This document shows positions 8,566-16,525 of a stretch of 64,000 nt of DNA, in pieces (position 1 is the stretch's first letter; each line of letters starts with the position of its first letter). The DNA comes from Psychrobacillus sp042885655 (GTDB taxonomy: Bacteria > Bacillota > Bacilli > Bacillales_A > Planococcaceae). The notes below the pieces were generated by a model. The model did no database searches. It was not told where the DNA came from and saw nothing but the letters and a program-made list of their open reading frames with translations. A program made the translations under genes and the position numbers. The stretch covers positions 248,001 to 312,000 of the forward strand of contig NZ_JBHVRO010000003.1 of assembly GCF_042885655.1 (NCBI RefSeq), read 5' to 3'.

Positions 8566-8593
8566 GGTTTTGCTAAGACACTAAATGGAAACA

Positions 8594-9673
8594 TTATCTT
8601 TGATCAATATGAACTACTTTATTTCTTCCTGACGATTTTGCAATATAAAGGGCATCATCCGCAAGTTTAAATAGTTCCATGACCGCTTTTCCGTTTTCTG
8701 GATAAGAACTAATTCCGCTAGATATTGTAATAGTTAACTGTTCGCCAGTGGAAACATGAAAAGTATTTTTCTCAATTGCTTGTCTAATTGTTTCTGCTAT
8801 TATTATACTTTTTGATGATTCTATATTTGGAAGTAGGACTGAAAACTCTTCTCCACCATTTCGAGAAACAAACCCTCCACAAGAATTTGTCGCATCTTTG
8901 ACTCGAAGGGCTAATTCTTTTAATACTTCATCGCCTATTGGGTGTCCATATGTGTCGTTTACTTTTTTGAAATGATCAATATCTAGTAAAATAAGAGAAA
9001 ATTTATTATTTGTTTTTAATAGATTTTGTGCATGTTCTTGGAACTTTCGATTATTATTTAACCCTGTTAAATAATCTGTCACAGACATCTCTTCAATTTT
9101 GTGAATTTTATCGAATAAACTACTTAGTTGAATCAAAATTATAAATACAATGGAAAATGAAACAAAGGAGAACACTATAAAACCTATGAGAGGTAAAACT
9201 CCTGATAATGACCAGTCATTTAAATAACAAATCACTACTGAAGATTGAATTATTGAATAAGTAAAATAATAAGAGGCATTTCTAAACGTCATCGGCTTTT
9301 TCGAAATGCAATAACCAATGACAAGGCAAACAATAATTGTGTTGCCTCCAGCTATAAGTGTATGTATAGAAAATCCGTGAAAAAACATTCTAAACAAACC
9401 GATAATTATTCCGCTTAGTATTGTGGCTAAAGGGCCGCCTAAAACTCCTGATAATGAGATGACAGCCATTCTGGCATCAACTATTACATGTTCGGATATT
9501 CTTACAGACGTTAACATTAACACGCATCCAGTTAACCCACTTAGTACACCAAGTAAAAATGGATGATATTTTGGCGATGGAATAAAAACAGTTAATTTGT
9601 TTTGAAAAGGAATATAGGTAAGAATTGCAAAAGTGAATAAAATACAAAAATTAACAATAAAGCCTAATAACAT
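8594..9673 (-). CDS. membrane-bound diguanylate cyclase (5TM-5TMR_LYT + GGDEF)
   Basis: 359 residues from the ATG at 9673, which has AAGGTGA at 6 bases; a TTG at 9721 is in frame but lies inside the promoter. Residues 1-190 hold about six membrane segments, with VRISEHVIVDARMA and a GGPLATILSG stretch typical of the LytS-type 5TMR sensor. A GGDEF domain (about 195-355) has metal ligand D231 (LLDIDHFK) and the active loop G273-GEEF, so c-di-GMP synthesis is expected. No RxxD inhibitory site is seen upstream of GGEEF. It is a single-gene unit, inserted between the conserved speB and ywiB. The ligand is unknown. Confidence 0.85.
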   Translation of the reverse strand: MLLGFIVNFCILFTFAILTYIPFQNKLTVFIPSPKYHPFLLGVLSGLTGCVLMLTSVRISEHVIVDARMAVISLSGVLGGPLATILSGIIIGLFRMFFHGFSIHTLIAGGNTIIVCLVIGYCISKKPMTFRNASYYFTYSIIQSSVVICYLNDWSLSGVLPLIGFIVFSFVSFSIVFIILIQLSSLFDKIHKIEEMSVTDYLTGLNNNRKFQEHAQNLLKTNNKFSLILLDIDHFKKVNDTYGHPIGDEVLKELALRVKDATNSCGGFVSRNGGEEFSVLLPNIESSKSIIIAETIRQAIEKNTFHVSTGEQLTITISSGISSYPENGKAVMELFKLADDALYIAKSSGRNKVVHIDQR

Positions 9674-9704
9674 TGCTTTCACCTTCTTAAAATATCTTTG
9701 GTAT

Positions 9705-9733
9705 ATTATAACCTCTTCCAAAAAAATAGTGAA
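9705..9733 (-). promoter_or_regulatory. sigma-A promoter of the diguanylate cyclase gene
   Basis: On the minus strand TTCACT (9733-9728), a 17-bp spacer and a perfect TATAAT (9710-9705). Transcription would start about 25 bp before the ATG at 9673, which supports that start over the upstream TTG. Confidence 0.65.
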
Positions 9734-9748
9734 TTTCTTTTTGATTAG

Positions 9749-9778
9749 TTGTTATTAGTAAGCTTTTAGCCTTATAAT
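9749..9778 (+). promoter_or_regulatory. sigma-A promoter of ywiB-argS
   Basis: TTGTTA (9749-9754), 18-bp spacer, TATAAT (9773-9778); the ywiB start codon lies 40 bp downstream. Confidence 0.6.
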
Positions 9779-9817
9779 AAAAAGGTTATAGAAAAAATGT
9801 TTTAAAGGATGAAAGTA

Positions 9818-10237
9818 ATGTCCCAACCACAAAAAAAACGAGTAAATATTCGTTTATTATCAACAATTCATCATCCTGATGTCGAAAAAGAAACTTTGGA
9901 TATTAAAACGACAGGAGAACTAATCTTAAAAGGGAATCAGCCTTATTTAGTTTACGAAGAAGTGCAGGATGAAAAAAATGTTCGAACAACCTTGAAACTT
10001 AGCGGAAAATCAGCTCTAATAATGCGAAGTGGCGGAGTTAAAATGCGATTGCCATTTGAAAATGGAGAGCTTCAAACAGGAAGCTATGACACCGTTTATG
10101 GCACATTAATGATCACAACAAATACGAAGCAGTTGCATTTTGAAGATGGTCTTTTTCAAGTGGAATATGAGCTATTAATAAATGATGAAGTGACAGGTAC
10201 ATATATATTGGAACTAATTTATACGGAGGCGAAATAA
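9818..10237 (+). CDS. ywiB: DUF1934 family protein YwiB
   Basis: 139 residues from the ATG at 9818. An ATG 9 bases earlier is in frame but overlaps the AAAGGATGA ribosome site. The sequence alternates polar and hydrophobic residues through about eight predicted beta strands (RVNIRLLSTI, GELILKGNQPYLVYEE, GTLMITTNTKQLHFEDG), consistent with the small lipocalin-like barrel of DUF1934. Function unknown. Its stop touches the argS start, so the two are co-transcribed and probably translationally coupled, as in B. subtilis. Confidence 0.8.
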   Translation: MSQPQKKRVNIRLLSTIHHPDVEKETLDIKTTGELILKGNQPYLVYEEVQDEKNVRTTLKLSGKSALIMRSGGVKMRLPFENGELQTGSYDTVYGTLMITTNTKQLHFEDGLFQVEYELLINDEVTGTYILELIYTEAK

Positions 10238-11905
10238 ATGAACGCGGTAGAAAAAGTACAACAATCAATTAAAATGGCATTGCAAAATGCGATTGTAAAA
10301 GCAGCACTTGTAACAGAAGAACAACTTCCTACAATCCATTTAGAAACACCAAAAGACAAGGCAAATGGTGATTATGCAACGAATATTGCGATGCAATTAA
10401 CAAAGCTTGCAAAAAGAAACCCTCGTCAAATTGCAGAAGCAATTGTAGAGAACATCGATATGACCGGAACAATGATGGAGAAAATCGACATTGCGGGTCC
10501 TGGATTCATGAATATCACTGTTCGTAAAGATTATTTACAAGAAGTAGTTAAAGCCGTCCTAATGGAAAATGATAATTACGGACGTACTTCTTCTGGTGCA
10601 GGAGAAAAAGTTCAAATCGAATTCGTTTCTGCAAATCCAACTGGTGACTTACATTTAGGGCATGCGAGAGGTGCGTCGGTAGGGGATTCCTTAAGTAATG
10701 TATTAGATTTCGCTGGTTACGATGTGTCTCGTGAATATTATATTAATGACGCTGGTAATCAAATCCATAATCTTGCTGTTTCTATTGAAGCTCGTTATTT
10801 CGAAGCTTTAGGCTTAGATAAGGAAATGCCGGAAGATGGATATCGTGGGCAAGATATAATTGATATCGCAGCTGCTCTAGTAAAAGAACATGGGGATAAA
10901 TTTGTGCAAATGTCAGACGAGGAACGCTATAAGGCATTCCGTGCACACGGTTTGAAAGTGGAGCTTGCTAAATTACAAAAAGATTTAGCAGATTTCCGTG
11001 TTGGCTTTGACAACTGGTTCTCTGAAACTTCATTATACGAAGACGGTAAAATTGAGGTAGCTCTCAACAAATTAAAAGCAAATGGTCACATTTTTGAAGA
11101 AGAAGGAGCAACTTGGTTCCGTTCTACTACTTTTGGAGATGACAAAGACCGTGTATTGATAAAAAGTGATGGTTCCTTCACTTATTTATTGCCAGACATC
11201 GCATACCATGAAGATAAATTAGTTCGTGGCTTCGACCAACTGATCAATATTTGGGGAGCAGATCACCACGGGTATATTCCACGTATGAAGGCTGCAATTG
11301 AAGCGCTTGGATATGAGCGTGAAAAACTTGAAGTATCTGTTATTCAAATGGTTCAGCTGTATAAAGACGGCGAAAAAATGAAAATGAGTAAACGTACAGG
11401 GAAAGCAGTTACAATGCGTGAGCTTGTGGAAGAAGTTGGACTGGATGCAGTTCGTTATTTCTTCGGCATGCGTTCAGGTGATTCGCATATGGATTTCGAT
11501 CTAGACTTAGCTGTTTCTCAATCAAATGAAAACCCAGTGTATTATGCACAATATGCACATGCACGTATTTGCTCCATTTTACGTTCAGCAGAAACTCAAG
11601 AGATGAAGGCTTCTACAGATTCACTTGATTTATTGCAAAGTGAAAAAGAATTAGACCTATTGAAAAAAATCGGTGACTTCCCACAAGTTGTAGCGGATGC
11701 TGCAAAACTTCGTGCACCTCACCGTGTTGCAACGTATATCCAAGAACTAGCTGCAACTTTCCACAGTTTTTATAATGCAGATAAAGTACTAAATGCGGAA
11801 AACATCCCTTTATCAGAAGCACGTCTTGCACTTGTAACATCAGCACGCCAAACAATCGCAAATGCACTTCGTTTAATAGGAGTAGCTGCTCCAGAAAAAA
11901 TGTAA
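10238..11905 (+). CDS. argS: arginyl-tRNA synthetase
   Basis: 555 residues. Class I synthetase with the N-terminal Arg-tRNA add-1 domain, the HIGH-type motif HLGH at 139-142, a KMSKR signature near residue 380 and a C-terminal DALR anticodon-binding domain. It charges tRNA-Arg. GGAGGCG lies 8 bases before the ATG and the start directly follows the ywiB stop. A terminator follows 11 bp after the stop. Confidence 0.95.
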   Translation: MNAVEKVQQSIKMALQNAIVKAALVTEEQLPTIHLETPKDKANGDYATNIAMQLTKLAKRNPRQIAEAIVENIDMTGTMMEKIDIAGPGFMNITVRKDYLQEVVKAVLMENDNYGRTSSGAGEKVQIEFVSANPTGDLHLGHARGASVGDSLSNVLDFAGYDVSREYYINDAGNQIHNLAVSIEARYFEALGLDKEMPEDGYRGQDIIDIAAALVKEHGDKFVQMSDEERYKAFRAHGLKVELAKLQKDLADFRVGFDNWFSETSLYEDGKIEVALNKLKANGHIFEEEGATWFRSTTFGDDKDRVLIKSDGSFTYLLPDIAYHEDKLVRGFDQLINIWGADHHGYIPRMKAAIEALGYEREKLEVSVIQMVQLYKDGEKMKMSKRTGKAVTMRELVEEVGLDAVRYFFGMRSGDSHMDFDLDLAVSQSNENPVYYAQYAHARICSILRSAETQEMKASTDSLDLLQSEKELDLLKKIGDFPQVVADAAKLRAPHRVATYIQELAATFHSFYNADKVLNAENIPLSEARLALVTSARQTIANALRLIGVAAPEKM

Positions 11906-11915
11906 TTATGAAACG

Positions 11916-11948
11916 AAACACTTCGACCTCGGTCGGAGTGTTTTTTTT
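11916..11948 (+). terminator. terminator of ywiB-argS
   Basis: AAACACTTCGACC pairs with GGTCGGAGTGTTT (one G-U pair) and is followed by eight T. Confidence 0.9.
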
Positions 11949-12008
11949 GCGAGATGAGAAAGTATATGGATAATTGTCCTGTGAAACTAGTGTTCATAAT
12001 ATTATAAA

Positions 12009-12034
12009 AGCTTCCGAAGATACCATTTCGGAAG
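12009..12034. repeat. perfect 9-bp hairpin without T-run
   Basis: GCTTCCGAA and TTCGGAAGC flank an 8-base loop. It begins the repeat-rich gap between argS and the B12 operon; no T-run, so not a classical terminator. Confidence 0.6.
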
Positions 12035-12114
12035 CACTGCGCTTCATTATCGGATGCTACTAAATTTGTTAGTGCCACCGATTATCTCTGTGCTACTTGC
12101 TATTAAAGGATTTC

Positions 12115-12200
12115 GTGAGTCGACGAGTTTGTTCAGGAGCAGAGGAAGCGGCGGCTTGATGCTTGCCTAACTTGCAAGCGTCCGCCTTAAGAGGAAAACA
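12115..12200. repeat. dispersed palindromic repeat fragment
   Basis: GC-rich stretch containing CGACGAG..TTCAGGAGCAGAGGAAGCGG and a GGCGG...CCGCC foldback. The motif matches the 33-bp tandem repeat at 3050 and the larger palindrome at 12317, suggesting one dispersed family. Confidence 0.5.
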
Positions 12201-12316
12201 ATCCTAATTACTGGATGGTATGATTACTGCGTTTAATTTAACTAATTCTATCTTCTTAGCGATAAACTGTTCTAAAACTTCTTGTTAGGTACTACTCACT
12301 TCGTGGATTGTAGTGA

Positions 12317-12430
12317 AAGGTGGCGACTCCAGCGGGATGAGTGAGACAGATGAGCTATCACAACGAACGCGTAGCGGCGGTGATAGCTCATCGCTCACCC
12401 CGCGGAACGCGTCCACCTGAAACGGAAATC
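12317..12430. repeat. dispersed palindromic repeat element, about 114 bp
   Basis: A perfect 13-bp inverted repeat (12348-12360 with 12379-12391) is extended outward by GCGGG..GAGTGAG / CGCTCACCCCGC pairing. The ends (GGTGGCGACTCCAGCGGGA, CGTCCACCTGAAACGGAAAT) look like the GC-rich intergenic repeats common in Bacillaceae and Planococcaceae genomes. A decayed copy lies at 31772-31872. No coding capacity. Confidence 0.7.
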
Positions 12431-12783
12431 CCCGGTATTATTTTATTCTTTCAAAAAAGAGTAAGAAAGTATTTTTTCTCTAATTATCCAAACCAAACGC
12501 ATCATGTCTTCACAAGTTCTAAGAGGGCGACGGACAAATATCTACCACAAGATTACCGAAAAAAGTGTAGCTGGAAGTGACAGCGTCACTTCCAGCTACA
12601 TAATTTCAAAGGTAATAGTGTAGTGGATGTTTCGTCCAAAGCACTTAGGAATCGGTGAAGACAAGATGCTCTTAAAGGGCACCTGCACTTTTCTTATGTG
12701 AAATAGCATTAAATTGGAAAAATGAACACGTTAGTTGGAAAACGATATCTTCACACTCCCAGCCCGTTCTTCAAAAATCGATG
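12431..12783. other. gene-free stretch before the B12 operon
   Basis: About 350 bp. Apart from the inverted repeat at 12567-12599 I see no gene, RNA or promoter. Short frames on both strands lack ribosome sites and family-like features. Confidence 0.5.
12567..12599 (-). terminator. perfect 15-bp inverted repeat, possible minus-strand terminator
   Basis: GTAGCTGGAAGTGAC and its exact complement surround AGC. On the minus strand it is followed by ACTTTTTTC, a terminator shape; on the plus strand no T-run follows. No minus-strand gene upstream is visible, so it may instead be an orphan or a mobile-repeat relic. Confidence 0.45.
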
Positions 12784-12811
12784 TCGACAACAAATCGATT
12801 TAAGGTATAAT
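12784..12811 (+). promoter_or_regulatory. sigma-A promoter of the B12 salvage operon
   Basis: TCGACA (5/6 to consensus), 16-bp spacer and perfect TATAAT at 12806-12811, about 30 bp before the riboswitch begins. AAATCGAT / ATCGATTT flank the -35 as an inverted repeat. Confidence 0.7.
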
Positions 12812-12842
12812 GAAAACGATGCATCATGAATATTTTGAACAT

Positions 12843-12955
12843 AAAGGTGCTTGCTAGTTTACTAGTGAGTTAAAAGGGAAGCTGGTTCAAACCCAGCGCG
12901 GTCCCGCCACTGTATGTGATAGTACTCTATCACGAGTCAGAAAACCTGCCTTTAT
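12843..12955 (+). ncRNA. cobalamin (adenosylcobalamin) riboswitch
   Basis: Conserved elements appear in order: AAAGGTGC start of P1, GGGAAGCTGGTTCAAACCC, CAGCGCGGTCCCGCCACTGT with the B12 box GCCACTG at 12906-12912, then GAGTCAGAAAACCTGCCTTT closing P1. It precedes a 13-gene B12 operon and is followed by a terminator, so it should switch the operon off when cobalamin is plentiful. Confidence 0.95.
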
Positions 12956-13038
12956 GTGTTACACTTTTGTACCTACGAGGATAGGTTCGTGTAAGTCAGC
13001 TTGTTATATACATAAACTAGCAGATTTATACCTATTTT

Positions 13039-13067
13039 ATCTCTCGTTCATTGGACGAGAGATTTTT
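13039..13067 (+). terminator. riboswitch expression-platform terminator
   Basis: ATCTCTCGT / ACGAGAGAT stem with a 7-base loop and a T-run, between the aptamer and the first gene. Its placement fits premature termination on cobalamin binding. Confidence 0.85.
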
Positions 13068-13094
13068 ATTTGCACAAAAATGGAGGAATGACAG

Positions 13095-14063
13095 ATGAAG
13101 AAGATGTGGCAATTATGGATGGCATCCGCATTAGCAGTATTATTGCTAGTTGGATGTGGGGCAAAAGAAGCAACACCAGTAGATAATAAAGATAATACAC
13201 AACAAGAAACGGCTGTAAAAGAAGCAACTTTCCCACTAACAATTACAGATGCAGTTGGCAACGAGATCACTTTAGAAAAAGCTCCAGAAACAATTGTTTC
13301 TATGATGCCAAGTAATACTGAAATATTATTTGCACTTGGATTGAATGATGAAATTGTTGGGGTAAACGATTATGACGACTATCCTGCAGAAGCGCTTGAA
13401 AAAGAGAAAATCGGTGGTATTGAATTTAATGTGGAAAAAATTGTGTCGATGAATCCAGATATCGTATTTGCACATGAGTCAATGTTAGGTTCAGGTGATG
13501 CTGGTCTACAACAACTTCGTGATGCAGGTGTGAAAGTGTTTGTTGTGAAAAATGCAGCAGACTTCAATGAAACATATACAACAATTGAACAAATCGGTCG
13601 TGCAACTGGAAAATTAGCCGAAGCACAAAAAATTGTAGAAGGTATGAAAGTAAAAGTAGAAGAAGTGAAAGAAAAAATAGCAAAAGTAAAAACGAAGAAA
13701 ACAGTTTTCGTCGAAACATCAGATGTTCCGGATATTTACACTCCTGGTAAAGGAACTTTCATGCAAGAAATTTTAAATATGGTGAATGCGGAAAATATTG
13801 CGGCAGACCAAGAAGGTTGGTTTAAAATCGAGCCAGAAGAAATTGTTAGCCGTAATCCAGATGTAATCCTAGTAATGTATAGTTATGTAGACGGAATTGT
13901 TGATAGTGTTAAAGCTCGTCCTGGATTTGATACGATTAATGCAGTGAAAAATAATGAAGTTGTGCAAGTGGATGAAAACTTAACAAGTCGTACAGGTCCT
14001 CGTCTTGCGGATGGACTAGAAGAAGTAGCGAAAGCAATCTATCCAGAGGCGTTTAGTGAGTAA
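13095..14063 (+). CDS. btuF: corrinoid ABC transporter substrate-binding lipoprotein
   Basis: 322 residues with a lipoprotein signal (MKKMWQLWMASALAVLLLVG, lipobox cysteine C21) and a charged linker, then a type III periplasmic-binding fold of the BtuF/FecB class (VSMMPSNTEILFALGLNDE, GVNDYDDYP). It should be tethered outside the membrane and deliver cobalamin or cobinamide to BtuCD. AGGAGG-like GGAGG lies 8 bases before ATG. First gene behind the cobalamin riboswitch; overlaps btuC by 8 bp. Substrate is inferred from context, since haem/siderophore relatives look alike. Confidence 0.9.
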   Translation: MKKMWQLWMASALAVLLLVGCGAKEATPVDNKDNTQQETAVKEATFPLTITDAVGNEITLEKAPETIVSMMPSNTEILFALGLNDEIVGVNDYDDYPAEALEKEKIGGIEFNVEKIVSMNPDIVFAHESMLGSGDAGLQQLRDAGVKVFVVKNAADFNETYTTIEQIGRATGKLAEAQKIVEGMKVKVEEVKEKIAKVKTKKTVFVETSDVPDIYTPGKGTFMQEILNMVNAENIAADQEGWFKIEPEEIVSRNPDVILVMYSYVDGIVDSVKARPGFDTINAVKNNEVVQVDENLTSRTGPRLADGLEEVAKAIYPEAFSE

Positions 14064-15051
14064 AGCCATGATCGGCTACATCTTGTCTATTGCTACTTTA
14101 ATCGTAGCGATTTGGCTAGGTGTATCGGTCGGATCCGTAAAGGTACCGATCAGCACATTATGGGATACGGGAGCAGACGAAATTGCTACCAATATAGTTT
14201 GGAAAATTCGCATGCCAAGGGTTGTACTTGCAGGGCTAGTTGGTGCATCACTAGCAATTGCAGGTGCTGCTTTTCAAGCGTTATTTAAAAATCCGCTTGC
14301 CGATCCTTATACGTTAGGAGTGTCGTCCGGTGCCTCAGTAGGCGCCGTGGCTACGCTCTTTTTCGGTATTTCGGTGCCTTTTTTAGGTATATATACGTTA
14401 CCAATTTTTAGTATGATAGGCGCACTAGTTACGATGCTCCTTGTTATTTCATTCGCCAAACTAGTTGATCGAGCAATGAAAATGGAAACCATTATTTTAA
14501 CAGGAATCATTTTCAGTTCTTTTCTAGGCTCAGTAATTTCTCTAATGATTGCACTTACCGGAGAAGAGTTACGCCAAATTATTGGCTGGCTTCTTGGAAG
14601 TGTATCGATGCGTGGTTGGAGTTTTGTTCAAATGGCATTACCTTTTATCATCATTGGCTCATTTTTATTATGGCTGAATAGAAGAGAGTTAAATGCGATG
14701 CTATTTGGGGAAGAACGAGCGAGGTATTTGGGAGTAAATGTGAAAAAACGAAAAATGATGATATTAATAGGCGGATCTATGTTAACGGGAACAGCCGTGG
14801 CGGTTTCTGGAACGATTGGATTTGTAGGTCTAGTTGTTCCGCATATGACAAGGCTTTTATTTGGTTCGGATAATCGACATGTATTACCACTAAGTTTTCT
14901 CAACGGAGCGGCACTGCTCATCGTATGTGATTTAGTGTCACGTACAATTATTTCCCCAACAGAGCTTCCGATTGGCGTTATAACAGCTTTTATTGGGGCA
15001 CCTGTTTTTGCATTTATTTTCTTTAGACAACGAAGAAAAGGAGGCGTTTAA
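14056..15051 (+). CDS. btuC: corrinoid ABC transporter permease (FecCD/BtuC family)
   Basis: 331 residues starting at GTG 14056 inside the end of btuF, with GAGGCG upstream. About ten membrane segments; hallmark FecCD motifs include RMPRVVLAGLVGASLAIAGA, KNPLADPYTLGVSSGAS and GTIGFVGLVVPHMTR. It forms the translocation channel for corrinoids with BtuD. One base separates its stop from the next start. Confidence 0.92.
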   Translation: MSKAMIGYILSIATLIVAIWLGVSVGSVKVPISTLWDTGADEIATNIVWKIRMPRVVLAGLVGASLAIAGAAFQALFKNPLADPYTLGVSSGASVGAVATLFFGISVPFLGIYTLPIFSMIGALVTMLLVISFAKLVDRAMKMETIILTGIIFSSFLGSVISLMIALTGEELRQIIGWLLGSVSMRGWSFVQMALPFIIIGSFLLWLNRRELNAMLFGEERARYLGVNVKKRKMMILIGGSMLTGTAVAVSGTIGFVGLVVPHMTRLLFGSDNRHVLPLSFLNGAALLIVCDLVSRTIISPTELPIGVITAFIGAPVFAFIFFRQRRKGGV

Positions 15052-15052
15052 A

Positions 15053-16522
15053 ATGTTGAAAATTGAAGGATTATCTGGTGGTTACGATCAAAAATTAATC
15101 GTTAAAAACGTCTCCTTTGAAGTAGGAAAGGGAGAGATGCTTGGAATTTTAGGTCCAAACGGAAGCGGGAAATCCACTTTATTGAAGATGATGAGCGGAA
15201 TTCAACCAAAGGAGTCAGGAGAAGTTTACATTGATGGTAAATCTTTAACAGCCTACTCTTCCAAGGAGTTAGCTAGAAAAATGGCGGTCCTCCCACAATT
15301 ACATAGTCATGCATTTTCACATACAGTGAGAGATACGGTCTCACTTGGACGATATCCTCATCAAAGTGGTTGGTTTTCTTCATGGTCCAAAGAAGATGAA
15401 GCCGCCGTTGTGGAGGCAATGAAATTAACAGCAATGGAGAAATACGAACATCAACTTTTAGACATGTTATCTGGGGGAGAACAACAACGTGTATTTGTTG
15501 CCCAAGCACTTGCGCAACAAGCACCTATTTTATTATTGGATGAACCTACAAATCACCTGGATATAGCACACCAAAAGCAATTGCTTGATACAATTAAAAC
15601 ACAGGCAATCGAAAAAGGAATTACAATTGTTAGCGTATTTCATGACATAAATCTTGCTTCTATTTACTGTGATCGACTGTTATTAATGGATCATGGAGAA
15701 ATAAAAGTAATTGGAGCACCACATGAAGTAGTAACAAAAAGTCAAATTGAAACGGTTTATGAAGCACGTGTCAGTACAAATCCGCATCCCGAACGTCCTA
15801 AACCGCAAATTACGATTCTTCCAGATGTGAAAGAAAAGAAGAATGATAAACTAATTACAACTAAAAATTTTCAGATTACAGGAGAACTTGTTGTATTCCA
15901 AGGAGAAACCCAGCTAAAAACTTGGTCATCTGCGGTAATCAATGCAGGTAGTGGTTGGTATAAAAACTTCGTCAACAGAAGAGTGGACGCCAACTATGCC
16001 TGTAATAATGTCCAAGAAGAAATGTTAGAATACCTTACGAATAATGGATTTTCTGAAGCGGATACAGTTGGAATGATGACTGCAGTTAATACAAAGGACG
16101 CGGTAATAAAAGAATACGATACACCTTTTGGCAGTATCGTCATCATGGTAACTGCAGGTGTTGGAAATGCGGTAGACGTATCAAGAGCACATGAAGTAGA
16201 AATGTTTCCGGCAATCGGGACGATTAATACATGGATTATTGTGAACGGAGAACTTTCGGATGAAGCTTTTATTCAATCTGTCATAACGGCTACAGAAGCT
16301 AAAACAAAAGCGCTTTCTTTCGAACAAGTTAAAGATCCACGTACTGGTACAATAGCTACAGGTACATCCACTGATAGTGTATTAGTAGCAGCAACTCAAC
16401 AAGGAATCCATATTCCATACGCTGGTCCCATTACGGAAATAGGTAAAAAAATTGGACTAGGCGTTTACGAATGCACCGTAGAAGCGATTCAAATTTATAA
16501 AAAAGCAAAAGGATGGGTGTAA
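15053..16522 (+). CDS. btuD: BtuD-CbiZ fusion: corrinoid ABC ATPase + adenosylcobinamide amidohydrolase
   Basis: 489 residues from ATG 15053 (GGAGGCG at 6 bases; a longer frame into btuC is ignored). Residues 1-255 are an ABC ATPase: Walker A GPNGSGKST (34-42), signature LSGGEQQR, Walker B LLLDEPTNHLD. After a Pro/Lys-rich linker, residues about 270-489 form a CbiZ domain (NRRVDANYACNNV, GMMTAVNTKDAV, TGTSTDSVLVA). CbiZ hydrolyses adenosylcobinamide to adenosylcobyric acid, allowing salvage of imported cobinamides. The fusion couples uptake and remodelling. Confidence 0.9.
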   Translation: MLKIEGLSGGYDQKLIVKNVSFEVGKGEMLGILGPNGSGKSTLLKMMSGIQPKESGEVYIDGKSLTAYSSKELARKMAVLPQLHSHAFSHTVRDTVSLGRYPHQSGWFSSWSKEDEAAVVEAMKLTAMEKYEHQLLDMLSGGEQQRVFVAQALAQQAPILLLDEPTNHLDIAHQKQLLDTIKTQAIEKGITIVSVFHDINLASIYCDRLLLMDHGEIKVIGAPHEVVTKSQIETVYEARVSTNPHPERPKPQITILPDVKEKKNDKLITTKNFQITGELVVFQGETQLKTWSSAVINAGSGWYKNFVNRRVDANYACNNVQEEMLEYLTNNGFSEADTVGMMTAVNTKDAVIKEYDTPFGSIVIMVTAGVGNAVDVSRAHEVEMFPAIGTINTWIIVNGELSDEAFIQSVITATEAKTKALSFEQVKDPRTGTIATGTSTDSVLVAATQQGIHIPYAGPITEIGKKIGLGVYECTVEAIQIYKKAKGWV

Positions 16523-16525
16523 CTA

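Noticed and set aside
9674..9721. TTG at 9721 as start of the diguanylate cyclase
   Set aside because: It lies between the -35 and -10 of the likely promoter and has no ribosome site; ATG 9673 has both.
12341..12580. 79-codon frame in the repeat-rich gap
   Set aside because: Covers the palindromic element; no ribosome site, no recognisable protein.
14993..15052. Upstream extension of the BtuD-CbiZ gene
   Set aside because: Lies within btuC in another frame; ATG 15053 has GGAGGCG and starts the ABC domain normally.
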